A stretch of DNA of 51,092 bases from Deinococcus sp. (GCF_018260405.1 NZ_JAGLBG010000001.1:1-51092); one strand, 5' to 3'. Counted from the first letter of the stretch, positions 14,977-23,227 are shown. Notes: generated by a model from the letters alone, not told the origin. Numbers and translations are program-made.

Positions 14977-15984
14977 TCAGGCGCTCTGACGGACGACCAG
15001 CGTGGGCATAAATTTACGCGCCCGGACTGGGCCACTGTACCCGCTTAGCCGCGACAGCAGCAGGGTGGCCGCCTCATGGCCCATGGCCTCGACAGGCTGG
15101 TGCACGGTAGTCAGGCCCCGGCGCTCGGCCCAGGGCTGGTCGTCGAAGCCGATGACGCGCACGTCTTGCCCGGCCCTGAGGCCCCGCAACTCGATCTCGT
15201 CGAGCAGGGCTCCGGCAATCAGGTCTGCCGAGGCGAACACGGTACAGGGAAACTGCGCCTCGGCTAGAAAATGACCGGCGACGTTGCGGGCCGCCTGGGT
15301 ATCGAAGCTGGTCTTGTACTCGCCAGCCAGGGTTTGCCCCGCCGATTCCAGCGCCGACACGAACCCCGCACGGCGTTCCTCGAAGACGCGGGTGGTAAAG
15401 ATATGGTCCAGCTCCGTTTCAACCCACAGGGCGTAGGTTTCACCGGGAAAGCGGGCGGCGTATTCTCCGGCGATGCGGCCCCCCGCCACGTTGTCCATGT
15501 AGGCGCAGTCCACGTTTTCGGCGTACGCATCCACCAGAACCATCGGCTGGCCGCTGCGCTGCACGCCTTCTTGGAAAAGAGTGCTCAGGTTGTAACTCGC
15601 CATGACCAGTCCATCGGCCTGATACGCCAGCGTATGGGACCCTAAGTAGCGTTCCAGCCGCGCCCGGTCAAGCAGCGGAAAAATCGCCACATCGTAACGG
15701 GCGGCCTGAAAAGCAGTTTCCAGACCGTCGAGCAGCCGCACGTAAAACTCTGTGGTCACGACCGGCAGCAGCACGCTGATGGTGTAGCTCTTGCCCCCGG
15801 CAATGCGGCGGGCGTGCGGGTTGGGGGTGTAATCCAGGTCGGCAATCGCCTTGAGCACGGCCTCGCGGGTCGAGTGCTTGACCGCCGTGTGGTTATTAAG
15901 TACCCGTGACACGGTACCGACGCCGACGCCTGCGGTTCGGGCCACATCTTGAATAGTAGGTTTACGCATTGATTGGTTCACCAT
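14977..15984 (-). CDS. LacI-family transcriptional regulator
   Basis: 335 residues with the N-terminal LacI helix-turn-helix (TIQDVARTAGVGVGTVSRVL) and hinge region (YTPNPHARRIAGGK). A periplasmic-binding-protein-like effector domain follows (SYTISVLLPVVTTEFYVRLL ... VIGFDDQPWAERRGLTTVHQ). Family members repress carbohydrate genes until a sugar binds. The start ATG at 15984 lies 8 nt after a CATAAA -10 box, while ATG 15969 gives the more usual MRKPTIQ start. A 14-bp partial palindrome lies between its -35 and -10 positions, which suggests autorepression. No sugar transport or catabolic genes are next to it, so the regulon is elsewhere. Confidence 0.9.
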   Translation of the reverse strand: MVNQSMRKPTIQDVARTAGVGVGTVSRVLNNHTAVKHSTREAVLKAIADLDYTPNPHARRIAGGKSYTISVLLPVVTTEFYVRLLDGLETAFQAARYDVAIFPLLDRARLERYLGSHTLAYQADGLVMASYNLSTLFQEGVQRSGQPMVLVDAYAENVDCAYMDNVAGGRIAGEYAARFPGETYALWVETELDHIFTTRVFEERRAGFVSALESAGQTLAGEYKTSFDTQAARNVAGHFLAEAQFPCTVFASADLIAGALLDEIELRGLRAGQDVRVIGFDDQPWAERRGLTTVHQPVEAMGHEAATLLLSRLSGYSGPVRARKFMPTLVVRQSA

Positions 15985-15996
15985 AGCGCCGATTTA

Positions 15997-16010
15997 TGGA
16001 AACTGTTCCA
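15997..16010. promoter_or_regulatory. Candidate LacI-type operator TGGAAACTGTTCCA
   Basis: The outer arms TGGAA/TTCCA are perfectly inverted around ACTG. The site lies just upstream of the LacI gene's -10 box (CATAAA on the minus strand), as expected for autoregulation. The size and TGGAA half-site resemble LacI-family operators, though the usual central CG is absent. Confidence 0.45.
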
Positions 16011-16203
16011 CATTGCCAGGACTCTCCGCGCTGCCTAGCGGGCGGTTCAGGCACCCTCCACAGGGTGACGGGCAAACATACTACAGGGCTGGGGACAACT
16101 TGCCTTGAGTCCGCGTCTACACTAACGGCAACCGGACGCAGGACTGGCCCGTTTTTCCCGCCCTGCTTGCTGCCAAAATGTCTTTTTTCCCGAGGTCGCC
16201 TGT

Positions 16204-16743
16204 ATGTTGAAAAATCTCTCACCCACGGTCTTTGCGCTGGCGCTTTCGGGACTTCCGACTCTGGTGGCCTGGCCTGCAATGGCCCAGAACCACAACATGG
16301 GTAGCCACACTATGAACCACGCCATGCCAATGCCTGCCCAGACGGCTAAACCTGTGGCTCAACCTGGTGTCAAGGCAGTTCTGCCCCTCAGCGTACAAAA
16401 CGCCGTGATCGTGGCCGTGCCGCCGAGCATTAAGGAAACCAGCGCTTTCATGACCCTGAAAAACACTTCCGGGCAGGCTGTCATGCTGAGTGGGGCCACG
16501 GCCACGTTTGCGGGCCACAGTATGCTGATGCATACCCTCAAGGCGCAAAATATGTCCGGCATGGTGGCGGCCCCTGTGCTCGTGGTGCCCGCACACGGCA
16601 CGCTAAGCCTTAAAAGCGACGGCGACCACGTTATGCTTAGTGCCCTGAAACGTCCCCTGAAGGTGGGCGAGGTGCTGCCTATCGTGCTTCAGGCGAGCGA
16701 TGGCCGAACCCTGAGCGTTAAAGCGGCGGTCAAGAAGCCCTGA
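16204..16743 (+). CDS. PCu(A)C-type copper chaperone
   Basis: 179 residues with a signal peptide (cleavage near AWPAMA, residue 27) and a mature N-terminus rich in Met and His (NMGSHTMNHAMPMPA). The DUF461/PCu(A)C signature is complete: H110, M120, then 21 residues to H142 and M144 (DHVML). These would bind Cu(I) in the cell envelope. Such proteins deliver copper to cytochrome c oxidase subunit II, often with SCO. The SCO and CtaG genes follow at once (1 nt and 24 nt gaps), so this is an oxidase-assembly operon. GAGGT lies 8 nt before the ATG. Confidence 0.88.
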   Translation: MLKNLSPTVFALALSGLPTLVAWPAMAQNHNMGSHTMNHAMPMPAQTAKPVAQPGVKAVLPLSVQNAVIVAVPPSIKETSAFMTLKNTSGQAVMLSGATATFAGHSMLMHTLKAQNMSGMVAAPVLVVPAHGTLSLKSDGDHVMLSALKRPLKVGEVLPIVLQASDGRTLSVKAAVKKP

Positions 16744-16744
16744 G

Positions 16745-17431
16745 ATGACAAACCTTCCCGCACAGGAACCGCTGGCCTCGCTACAGCGCGAGCAGGCCGC
16801 GCCGCCGGTTCGTCCCTGGTACGTGTCGGCGGCGCTGGCCCTGTGCGCCGTGACCCTGCTGCTGGGCGGGGTCTGGATGTTCACGCGCTCCAAGAGTCCT
16901 TATCCCTTTTTCGGCACGTCTTATAGTCCCCCTGCGGCGGCGGCCAGGTTCAGCGGCACCGATGACCTGGGAAAGCCGTTTACGTTTGCCCCAGACGGAA
17001 AAACCACCACAGCGCTCTTTTTCGGCTTTACCCACTGCGCCAACATCTGCCCAGTTAGTCTGGCGTACCTGGCCAAAGTGCGTAACCTGCTTCCGGCCAG
17101 TGAGCGGCCAAATTTCCGGATTCTGTTCGTCAGCGTGGACCCGGCCCGCGATACGGTCAGCCGCATGCACGATTACGTTACTTATTTTGGGCAGGCGACG
17201 GGTGTAGTGGTGCCGGGCGACCAGCTAAGTAGCGTGGCGCAGGCTTACGGCGTGGGCTACCAGAAGTCCGACATTAAGGGGCCGGACGAGTACCAGATCA
17301 GCCATACCACGGCGACCTACCTGATTGACTCGGCGGGCAAACTGCGGGCGCTGTGGGACTATACCCAGCTGCCGCAGGTGCAGCGCGTGGCGCAGGACGT
17401 GCAGTACGTCGCGGAGCATCCTACCCGATGA
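16745..17431 (+). CDS. SCO1/SenC-family copper-binding thioredoxin-like protein
   Basis: 228 residues. A single N-terminal membrane helix (about 25-47) anchors a thioredoxin-fold domain outside the membrane. The copper site is C98 and C102 (HCANICPVS) with H187 (ISHTTATYLID). FVSVDPARDT is the conserved SCO strand. SCO proteins metallate or reduce the CuA centre of cytochrome c oxidase. The gene starts 1 nt after the PCu(A)C stop and precedes ctaG, so copper hand-over between these proteins is likely. Confidence 0.92.
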   Translation: MTNLPAQEPLASLQREQAAPPVRPWYVSAALALCAVTLLLGGVWMFTRSKSPYPFFGTSYSPPAAAARFSGTDDLGKPFTFAPDGKTTTALFFGFTHCANICPVSLAYLAKVRNLLPASERPNFRILFVSVDPARDTVSRMHDYVTYFGQATGVVVPGDQLSSVAQAYGVGYQKSDIKGPDEYQISHTTATYLIDSAGKLRALWDYTQLPQVQRVAQDVQYVAEHPTR

Positions 17432-17455
17432 GCGTAACTCGATGAAGGTGACCCA

Positions 17456-18271
17456 ATGACTGCGTCCGGCGGTATCAACCTGAATCCGGGGCTGCTTGAC
17501 CTGCTGACCTTTCGCCCGGACTGGCCGATGCTGGTAGCCCTGCTGCTGGTGGGCGGCGTCTATTTCTGGCAGTACGCCGCCGCGCACAACCGCAACTGGT
17601 GGCCCGCCTGGAAGGTCGCCCTGTTCAGTCTTGGCCTGCTGCTGTGGTTTTTGACAACCCAGAGCCAGAGCAATTCGCTCACCGGGCAAAGCATGGCGCT
17701 GTACATGGCCCGCTTAATGATGCTGGCCGAGGTCGTGCCGCCGCTGCTGGTGCTGGGGCTACCGCAAATCCGCCTGGATTCACGGCGTGGCCTGGGGCAG
17801 CTTCTAGGGCTGCTGCTTGACCCGTGGGTGGCGCTGGCGGTGTGGGCCGCCGTCATTATCTTCTGGAATATTCCGGCGGGGTTCAATGCCAGCGTGGTGA
17901 CCAACAGCGCCGCGCAGCTGCTTCCGGCCCTGTATCTCATCAGCAGCCTGATGGTCTGGGGGGTCATTCTGCGGCCTCTTCCCGGTGTGCAGCCCGCTCA
18001 CGTTGGTTCACGCGGCTGGTTCGGCCTGCTGGCCGCCGTGCCCATGATGACGGTGGCGGCCATCTGGCTCTATACCCCGCGTGTGCTGTACACGCCTTAC
18101 GTCAGTGCGCTGTGCCTGTGGAACCTCAGCCCGCTCCAGAACCAGCAGTACGCGGGCTGGATCATGATGGTGGCGGGCCTGCCGAGCCTGTTTCTGGCTT
18201 TCGGGCAGCTGATGCTGTGGCTGATCAAACTGGCCGACGGCGACTCTTTGCCCAAGCCGCCCCGGAGCTGA
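17456..18271 (+). CDS. CtaG-type cytochrome c oxidase assembly membrane protein
   Basis: 271 residues of the caa3_CtaG family (not the Cox11-type CtaG of proteobacteria). About seven hydrophobic helices are visible, from MLVALLLVGGVYFWQYAA to LPSLFLAFGQLMLWLIKLA. Family landmarks include the HNRNWW loop, ALYMARLMMLAEVVPPLLVL and the conserved FWNIPAGFN and QNQQYAGWIMM regions. It is needed for caa3-type oxidase assembly in Bacillus. GAAGGTG precedes the ATG. It closes the copper/oxidase cluster; the oxidase subunits themselves are not in this window. Confidence 0.85.
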   Translation: MTASGGINLNPGLLDLLTFRPDWPMLVALLLVGGVYFWQYAAAHNRNWWPAWKVALFSLGLLLWFLTTQSQSNSLTGQSMALYMARLMMLAEVVPPLLVLGLPQIRLDSRRGLGQLLGLLLDPWVALAVWAAVIIFWNIPAGFNASVVTNSAAQLLPALYLISSLMVWGVILRPLPGVQPAHVGSRGWFGLLAAVPMMTVAAIWLYTPRVLYTPYVSALCLWNLSPLQNQQYAGWIMMVAGLPSLFLAFGQLMLWLIKLADGDSLPKPPRS

Positions 18272-18482
18272 GGCGGCGGCTGGGCGAACTGGTTCAGTCG
18301 CTACGCTTGCTTGCGCTCATACGAATTCCGCTTGAACCGTGCAGTTTCAGACTCGATCCGGGCGCAGGCCAGAAGGAAAGATACGGGGTTCGCCGTTCGA
18401 GCCTGCCAGCAGAGCCGACCAGAGCTAAGAGACCGACGGGCACTGCTCTGCGGACATTGCCCACGGTAGGCATTCTTACAAT

Positions 18483-19784
18483 TTAGCTGGGCGAAGTGTC
18501 GTCTGGGTCGGATAATCCTGCGCCGTGCGCGTGCTGCAACTTGCGCCAGCGAGCCTCGGCCCGCGCCTCCCAGCCCTCGCCCGTAGGCTGGTACAGGCCC
18601 AGCTCCACACCTTCTGGCAGGTAGTTCTGGGCGAACGATCCGGCGGGGTCGTCGAAGTAGTAGGCGTAGCCCTGCCCGTAACCCTGCTGGCGCATCAGGG
18701 CAGTGGGGGCGTTACGCAGGTGAACAGGAACTGGCAGCATTTCGCTGTCGCGCACGGCGTTCAGAGCGTTTTTCCAGGCCACGTACACGCTGTTGCTTTT
18801 GGGAGCCAGGGCCAGGTAGACCACCGCCTGCGCCAGCGCCAGGTCGCCTTCCGGGCTGCCCAGAAATTCCGCCGTGTCGCGGGCGGCAATGCACAGCCGC
18901 AGCGCTTGCGGGTCGGCCAGCCCGATGTCCTCGGCGGCCATACGCACCACGCGCCGGGCCACGTACAGCGGATCGGCCCCGCCCTCGATCATGCGGGCCA
19001 GCCAGTACAGCGCTCCGTCCACATGGCTTGCGCGCACCGACTTGTGCAGCGCCGAAATCAGGTTGTAGAACTCCTCGCCGTTCTTGTCCATCTGCGGCAG
19101 GTGCTTGCCGAACGCCTCGGTCACGGCCTGCGCGGTCACCGGGTTGGCGAGGCTGGCAGCCACCTCCAGCGTACTCAGGGCGCGGCGAGCGTCACCGTCG
19201 GCCAGGCGCGAAAGCAGTTCCAGGGCATCATTTTCGATACTCACGCCGGGCAAGCCGCGCTCGTCGCTTAGGGCCCGCCCGATCAGGCCGCGCAGGTCGT
19301 CGGGCGAGAGGGCCTGCAAGACCAGCGTTCTGGCCCGTGAGCGCAGCGCCGGGTTGACCTCAAAGCTGGGGTTCTCGGTGGTCGCGCCGATGAGAGTCAG
19401 TAGCCCCGATTCGACGTGCGGCAGCAGCGCGTCTTGCTGGGCCTTATTGAAGCGGTGAATCTCATCCAGAAACAGGATGGTGCGCTTGCCGTGTCCCCGT
19501 TCGCGCTCGGCCTCGATCACCGCTTCACGCACGTCCTTAACCCCGGCTGTCACCGCCGAGAGCTGAATAAAATGGGCATTAACCTCGCGGGCCAGCAGCC
19601 GCGCCAGCGTCGTCTTGCCCACGCCGGGTGGCCCCCACAGCAGCAGGCTGCCCAGCCGCCCGCTTTGCAGCACCTTTGAGAGCGGTTTGCCCGGCCCCAG
19701 GAGGTGGGTCTGGCCAACCACTTCGGCCACGTTGCGGGGGCGCAGCCGCTCGGCCAGGGGCGCAGGTGGATCAAACAGGGTCAC
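18483..19784 (-). CDS. rarA: Replication-associated recombination protein RarA (MgsA)
   Basis: 433 residues. This AAA+ ATPase of the RarA/MgsA/WRNIP1 family acts at stalled forks and interacts with SSB and the clamp loader. Walker A is at 51-58 (GPPGVGKT, within LLLWGPPGVGKTTLARLLA) and Walker B with DEIHRFNKAQQDALLPHVE at about 103-120. Sensor motif GATTENPSFEVNPALRSRA follows. The C-terminal half includes ISALHKSVRASHVDGALYWL, typical of the tetramerisation domain. The start is GTG 19784 (VTLFDPPAPLAERLRP), 7 nt after a TAAACT -10 box. Longer frames run into a family A repeat. D. radiodurans MgsA is a known homologue. Confidence 0.93.
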   Translation of the reverse strand: MTLFDPPAPLAERLRPRNVAEVVGQTHLLGPGKPLSKVLQSGRLGSLLLWGPPGVGKTTLARLLAREVNAHFIQLSAVTAGVKDVREAVIEAERERGHGKRTILFLDEIHRFNKAQQDALLPHVESGLLTLIGATTENPSFEVNPALRSRARTLVLQALSPDDLRGLIGRALSDERGLPGVSIENDALELLSRLADGDARRALSTLEVAASLANPVTAQAVTEAFGKHLPQMDKNGEEFYNLISALHKSVRASHVDGALYWLARMIEGGADPLYVARRVVRMAAEDIGLADPQALRLCIAARDTAEFLGSPEGDLALAQAVVYLALAPKSNSVYVAWKNALNAVRDSEMLPVPVHLRNAPTALMRQQGYGQGYAYYFDDPAGSFAQNYLPEGVELGLYQPTGEGWEARAEARWRKLQHAHGAGLSDPDDTSPS

Positions 19785-19791
19785 GGCCCAG

Positions 19792-19797
19792 AGTTTA
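19792..19797 (-). promoter_or_regulatory. Leaderless -10 box TAAACT of rarA
   Basis: TAAACT on the minus strand is separated from the GTG start at 19784 by 7 nt, supporting a leaderless GTG-initiated mRNA. Confidence 0.5.
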
Positions 19798-19804
19798 CGA
19801 GTTC

Positions 19805-19944
19805 TAAAACATTTTGCAAAAAGATGGTGCTCTTTTGACCCTCTTTTTGCCGAGTGGAACCGGGTAAAAAAGAAAGAGCAGGACGTGGAATCAAGGGGGC
19901 GGCGGTGTTTTTCCGACGTGCCCATCATTCGGAGAACTGCTCTA
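19805..19944 (+). repeat. Dispersed repeat family A, copy 3
   Basis: Near-complete copy with the internal inverted repeat AAAAAGATGGT ... ACCCTCTTTTT (one mismatch) and the right end GGAGAACTGCTCTAA. It fills most of the 317-bp gap between rarA and the next plus-strand gene, directly upstream of the rarA promoter. Confidence 0.75.
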
Positions 19945-20101
19945 AGTGGCTGCCGGGTGCAGTGCCGGTCATTAGGCAAAAGCACCGAAACCTCATGCTT
20001 ATGGGCACCGTCTTGGCAGACATTCAGAAAGGTTACGGAGCACTGAATTATGCAAGTTGATCTAAAGGCCCCTGACCGGCAGAACAGGCACAATAAGCGG
20101 C

Positions 20102-20374
20102 ATGCTCAGTGACATTCGCCACCAGATTGAACTAGCCGCCTTTCCTGCCGGGGTACAGGTGACCCACTATGCCGAGGGCGACAGCTGGGTGATCCGGGCC
20201 TTGCAGGGCAGGCACGGCATGGAAATTCTGCTGACCGAAGAGGCCGCTAAGATGTACGGTGAAGGTCCCGCTGTCAACCTCGCCTTGACCCGTCTCAAGC
20301 ACGCCGCCGCGCAGGAATTGCCCCCCATGCGCCCCGATGGAACCTTCGAGCGGGCGGTCTTTCTAGGCGACTGA
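20102..20374 (+). CDS. Conserved small hypothetical protein
   Basis: 90 residues, starting ATG 20102 seven nt after a CACAAT -10-like box. The sequence is a compact mixed alpha/beta pattern without membrane segments: IRHQIELAAFPAGVQVTHYA, WVIRALQGRHGMEILLTEEA, then a helical VNLALTRLKHAAAQ and a short tail with RPDGTFERAVFLGD. Codon use matches its neighbours and the composition looks like a real folded protein. I do not recognise a characterised family. It stands alone between repeats. Confidence 0.6.
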   Translation: MLSDIRHQIELAAFPAGVQVTHYAEGDSWVIRALQGRHGMEILLTEEAAKMYGEGPAVNLALTRLKHAAAQELPPMRPDGTFERAVFLGD

Positions 20375-20444
20375 TCTGGGGTAGTACGGACTGCCGATTG
20401 CGCCGGGTAGTTTTGGACGCAGGCCGGGCAAAAGTGAGGCGCAG

Positions 20445-20530
20445 GCGGTGCCTTCTTGGGCAAAATGGCCTCTTGGTCAGAACGGCACCCGGAATGGGGC
20501 CTGAGGGCGGAATTGAGCGGAGTTCGGATA
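20445..20530 (+). repeat. Dispersed repeat family B, copy 4
   Basis: Contains TGGCCTCTTGGTCAGAACGG, ATGGGGCCTGAGGGCGGAAT and TGAGCGGAGTTCGGAT. It lies in the 353-bp gap 20375-20727. That gap otherwise shows only a family C core (near 20386) and, towards 20700, the Shine-Dalgarno of the next gene. Confidence 0.65.
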
Positions 20531-20727
20531 GGGCGACTGCGCTGGTGGCTGCTCCCGCCGGGTTTCCGGGTTCAGTGAGTGTGCTGCACCCGCTTGACTC
20601 CACCTAAAACGTGCAGATATTCAGACTTTCTTTGTTTTATCTACATCTCGGGTGCAATTTTCATTATGCTGAGCAATGTATGAAGGGTATGTTCCACACT
20701 GGACGGCCCGGAAGCCCGGAGGAAGGC

Positions 20728-21522
20728 ATGGAAGAACGCAAGAGTATGGGAAGCGCCCTGGTCGATGTTTTTGACGCTGGCGTGGTTCTCGTTAAGTCCG
20801 AAATCAAGGCTGTCGGCACTAAAGTCGCGGCTGTCGTCAAGGCCAAGGGAATTGGGGTCGTTATTCTGCTGGGCGCCGTCGGTCCGCTGCTGTTGGGCCT
20901 GCTGTTCCTGATCCTGTTCCTGTTCTACGGCTTGATGAGGCTGGGCCTGGGAGCCTGGGCCGCCGCACTGCTTATCGCGCTGGTCAGCCTGGCGCTGGCT
21001 GGGGCCATGGTCATGCTGGGTCTACAGAAGCTGAGCACCGAGATCGATACCGACCCGCCGCGCCGCCCGGTCGATTCCGACCAGCTGCTGCCCGGTAGCG
21101 CCGGGGCCTCGTCCGGTACGACTCCTGGAACTGGCCCAACTGGAACTAGCCCAGCGGCTGGACATGCCGCGACTGGTGTCACAGCCGCCGCAGTCAAGGG
21201 TGCGCCCGCCGGGGCCGTACCCCTCAGCTCGGTGGAATACCCCGTTGGTGACGTCTACGTCGATCGTGGCCAGCCGGTCGCTGATGCCGACGGTTACGCG
21301 ACCCTGCGCGTCGAGGGCGGCACCACCACCGTTCCCGTGTACGAAAGCAGGCCCGACGGCGAGACGCAGATCCACGGCAGTGGCCTGAACAAGAAACTTG
21401 AAGGCCATGACCACCACGACGACCCCAACCTGCAAAACCCGGTCGTGCTGCACAGCGCCCCCGGCATCAGCGTCAGCACCGACCCCACGTTCCGTGAGGA
21501 CATGAAGAAGGAAGGGTACTGA
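20728..21522 (+). CDS. Holin-X-like membrane protein
   Basis: 264 residues; the start at ATG 20728 has GGAGGAAGG just upstream. Residues 1-40 are a charged amphipathic region (ALVDVFDAGVVLVKSEIKAV). Two close membrane helices span about 44-95 (GVVILLGAVGPLLLGLLFLI and AAALLIALVSLALAGAMVML). Together they match the Actinobacterial Holin-X/phage holin-like family, which is chromosomal and not phage-specific in most bacteria. The remaining 165 residues are a Gly/Thr/Ala-rich linker and a hydrophilic domain with a DHHDDPN cluster. The pair with the next gene (1-nt gap) suggests a joint envelope role; the function is unknown. Confidence 0.65.
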   Translation: MEERKSMGSALVDVFDAGVVLVKSEIKAVGTKVAAVVKAKGIGVVILLGAVGPLLLGLLFLILFLFYGLMRLGLGAWAAALLIALVSLALAGAMVMLGLQKLSTEIDTDPPRRPVDSDQLLPGSAGASSGTTPGTGPTGTSPAAGHAATGVTAAAVKGAPAGAVPLSSVEYPVGDVYVDRGQPVADADGYATLRVEGGTTTVPVYESRPDGETQIHGSGLNKKLEGHDHHDDPNLQNPVVLHSAPGISVSTDPTFREDMKKEGY

Positions 21523-21523
21523 G

Positions 21524-22213
21524 ATGACCCAGGATCCCAAGTACGTCAAGGACATCCGCTACATGACCGAGCAGGAAGAAGCCCGCGAACGCCTGAAAAA
21601 CAGCGTCGACGCCCTGACCAAACAGGTCGGTCTGCACGTGCAGATGGAAAAGGAGCCGGTCAAGATGCTGGGCGGAGCCTCGGCAGTTGGGGCCGTAATC
21701 GGGCTAATGGTCGGGCGGCAGTTTCGCAAGACCAAGCGCGTCTATGTAGATGCGGGCAGTCCGGTCAAGCACCAGAAGGCGCTCATGAAGGCCCAGGCCA
21801 AGCAAAATCCCGGCCCCGCCGGGGCTTTGGTCGCCACCCTCGTCACTTTTGCATTCAAAACGGTTATGGAAAAGGTCGTTTCGCCCAAGCTGGAGGAAGT
21901 CGCCAGTGGCCTCCTCGACAAAGCCGGGCAGCCCCAGAGCAAGTCTTCGGCGCTGCCTGCGGCCCCTAAGCCCGTCGCTGCTCCGGCTCACGCGGCGGCG
22001 GTTCCCTCTTACGCGGCTCAGTCGCCTTCCGGGGCGGTGCAGGCCGCTGCGCCCGCGACTCCGGCTCACGCTGCTGCGGCTGCTGATGGCGTGACCAGCT
22101 TCGTCAAGCCGACGCATAAGGGCGTGGTTCCCATTCCCGAAAGCCACGTCGAGGCCAAGGCGGTCGGGACACCTATCGACGAACAGCAGATGTCTAACCC
22201 CAACGCCCGCTGA
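21524..22213 (+). CDS. Companion envelope-associated hypothetical protein
   Basis: 229 residues, one nt after the holin-X-like gene. Residues 13-46 are a charged helical region (EQEEARERLKNSVDALTKQV). A hydrophobic glycine-rich segment follows (MLGGASAVGAVIGLMVGRQF, about 48-67), and a second one at about 98-114 (GALVATLVTFAFKTVMEKVV). Residues about 135-190 are Ala/Pro-rich low complexity, then a short conserved-looking end (GVVPIPESHVEAKAVGTPID). The layout resembles the YqjD/ElaB/DUF3618 style of ribosome- or membrane-associated stress proteins, but I cannot assign it. A terminator follows directly. Confidence 0.6.
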   Translation: MTQDPKYVKDIRYMTEQEEARERLKNSVDALTKQVGLHVQMEKEPVKMLGGASAVGAVIGLMVGRQFRKTKRVYVDAGSPVKHQKALMKAQAKQNPGPAGALVATLVTFAFKTVMEKVVSPKLEEVASGLLDKAGQPQSKSSALPAAPKPVAAPAHAAAVPSYAAQSPSGAVQAAAPATPAHAAAAADGVTSFVKPTHKGVVPIPESHVEAKAVGTPIDEQQMSNPNAR

Positions 22214-22232
22214 ACAAAACGCCTTCGCTGGG

Positions 22233-22259
22233 CCCACCTGCAACGGTGGGTCTTTTTCT
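22233..22259 (+). terminator. Rho-independent terminator
   Basis: CCCACC and GGTGGG arms around TGCAAC are followed by TCTTTTTCT, 20 nt after the companion gene's stop. Confidence 0.85.
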
Positions 22260-22293
22260 TTTGTGGCCCTGCGGCGTTTGCTACTCTAGGGCC

Positions 22294-22683
22294 ATGACCA
22301 CCACCCGCAGTACCCGCCAGCGCGACGTGATTTCACGTGTGTTGAGTGCTGCCGAGGGGCCGCTGGCTGTGGCGGAAGTGCTGGAGCGCTCCAAAAGTGA
22401 TCTGCCGGGGCTGGGGATCGCCACGGTGTACCGCACCCTTAAGCTACTGACCGAGCAGGGGCAGATTCATCCGGTGCTGCTAGAAGGCGAAACCCTGTAC
22501 GAGGCCAGCGGGCGCGGGCACCACCATCATTTCAGTTGCCGGGCGTGTGGCCGGGTGTTTACGCTGCACACCTGCCCGGTGGCGCTGCCCAGTGGCACAG
22601 TCTATCCCGGCGGCTATGTGGTTGAGGCCCACGAGGTCACGCTCTATGGCCTGTGCCCCGACTGCGCGGCGCGGCTTGCCTGA
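22294..22683 (+). CDS. Fur-family metal-dependent regulator
   Basis: 129 residues with an N-terminal winged helix (TRQRDVISRVLSAAEGPLAV ... GIATVYRTLKLLTEQGQIH) and a C-terminal metal-binding half. The half has HHHHF at 76-80, cysteine pairs C82/C85 (CRAC) and C121/C124 (CPDC) for structural zinc, and H113. This is the Fur/Zur/PerR/Mur fold. The four-histidine run and short length do not settle which metal is sensed; Zur is a reasonable guess. The start at 22294 lies 6 nt after a TACTCT -10 box. Confidence 0.9.
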   Translation: MTTTRSTRQRDVISRVLSAAEGPLAVAEVLERSKSDLPGLGIATVYRTLKLLTEQGQIHPVLLEGETLYEASGRGHHHHFSCRACGRVFTLHTCPVALPSGTVYPGGYVVEAHEVTLYGLCPDCAARLA

Positions 22684-22765
22684 AGCCTTCGGGGTGTCAC
22701 TCAGGAGTGCGAGGCCACGAACAACAGATTCAACTTACATTTCCGCAGCTGTCCCCTGTACCAGC

Positions 22766-22958
22766 GGCTCTGCGGCAGGGCTTCCGCAAAGTCGGTTCAA
22801 TTTTCAACCTGGATCAAATTGCTTCTGATATGGAATCGAAAAAGTCTGTTTTCATCACTCGATGATCTTCGATTCAGAGTCGCTTTTTGTGCCAAAAACA
22901 GAAATTGGAGTGTTCATTCTGCAATTTTGGGACTTTGCGGTTGCCCTGGGCTCTGCGG
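22766..22958 (-). mobile_element. 173-bp MITE, copy 2, with 10-bp target duplication
   Basis: The element proper is 22776-22948, the exact inverse of 2373-2545. It is flanked on both sides by GGCTCTGCGG (22766-22775 and 22949-22958), a 10-bp direct repeat that looks like a target-site duplication. Element ends are CAGGGC...GCCCTG. Ten-base duplications occur in some IS4-type families, so a DDE transposase elsewhere in the genome probably moved it. It lies 16 nt upstream of the metYX promoter. Confidence 0.85.
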
Positions 22959-22964
22959 CCCACT

Positions 22965-22994
22965 TTGACCTGCGGCGGCCCGGTGCGCTAAACT
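22965..22994 (+). promoter_or_regulatory. Sigma70 promoter of the riboswitch-metY-metX unit
   Basis: TTGACC (22965-22970) and TAAACT (22989-22994) are 18 bp apart, close to consensus. Transcription would begin near 23001, just before the aptamer. Confidence 0.65.
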
Positions 22995-23019
22995 GCGCCT
23001 CAGCTCCCGCAAGGAGCCA

Positions 23020-23112
<93 letters not shown>

Positions 23113-23193
23113 GAGCGCCGACGATGGCGACCCGCCTTTTTCGGCAACGCTGGGACCAAGCGGGAAGGCCGCGCGGATGACGATATCCCCCGT

Positions 23194-23227
23194 GTCCCTT
23201 CTCAATTTCCGAGAAGGGACGCCGTGT
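23194..23227 (+). terminator. Riboswitch expression-platform terminator
   Basis: GTCCCTTCTC and GAGAAGGGAC form a perfect 10-bp stem (23194-23220) with a 7-nt loop, followed by GCCGTGTTTTG. It lies between the SAM-I aptamer and metY. The T-tract is weak, but the stem is strong. Confidence 0.7.

Noticed and set aside
20728..21522. Holin-like gene as a sign of prophage
   Set aside because: No phage structural, lysis or integrase genes are nearby. Holin-X-type proteins are ordinary chromosomal genes in many bacteria.
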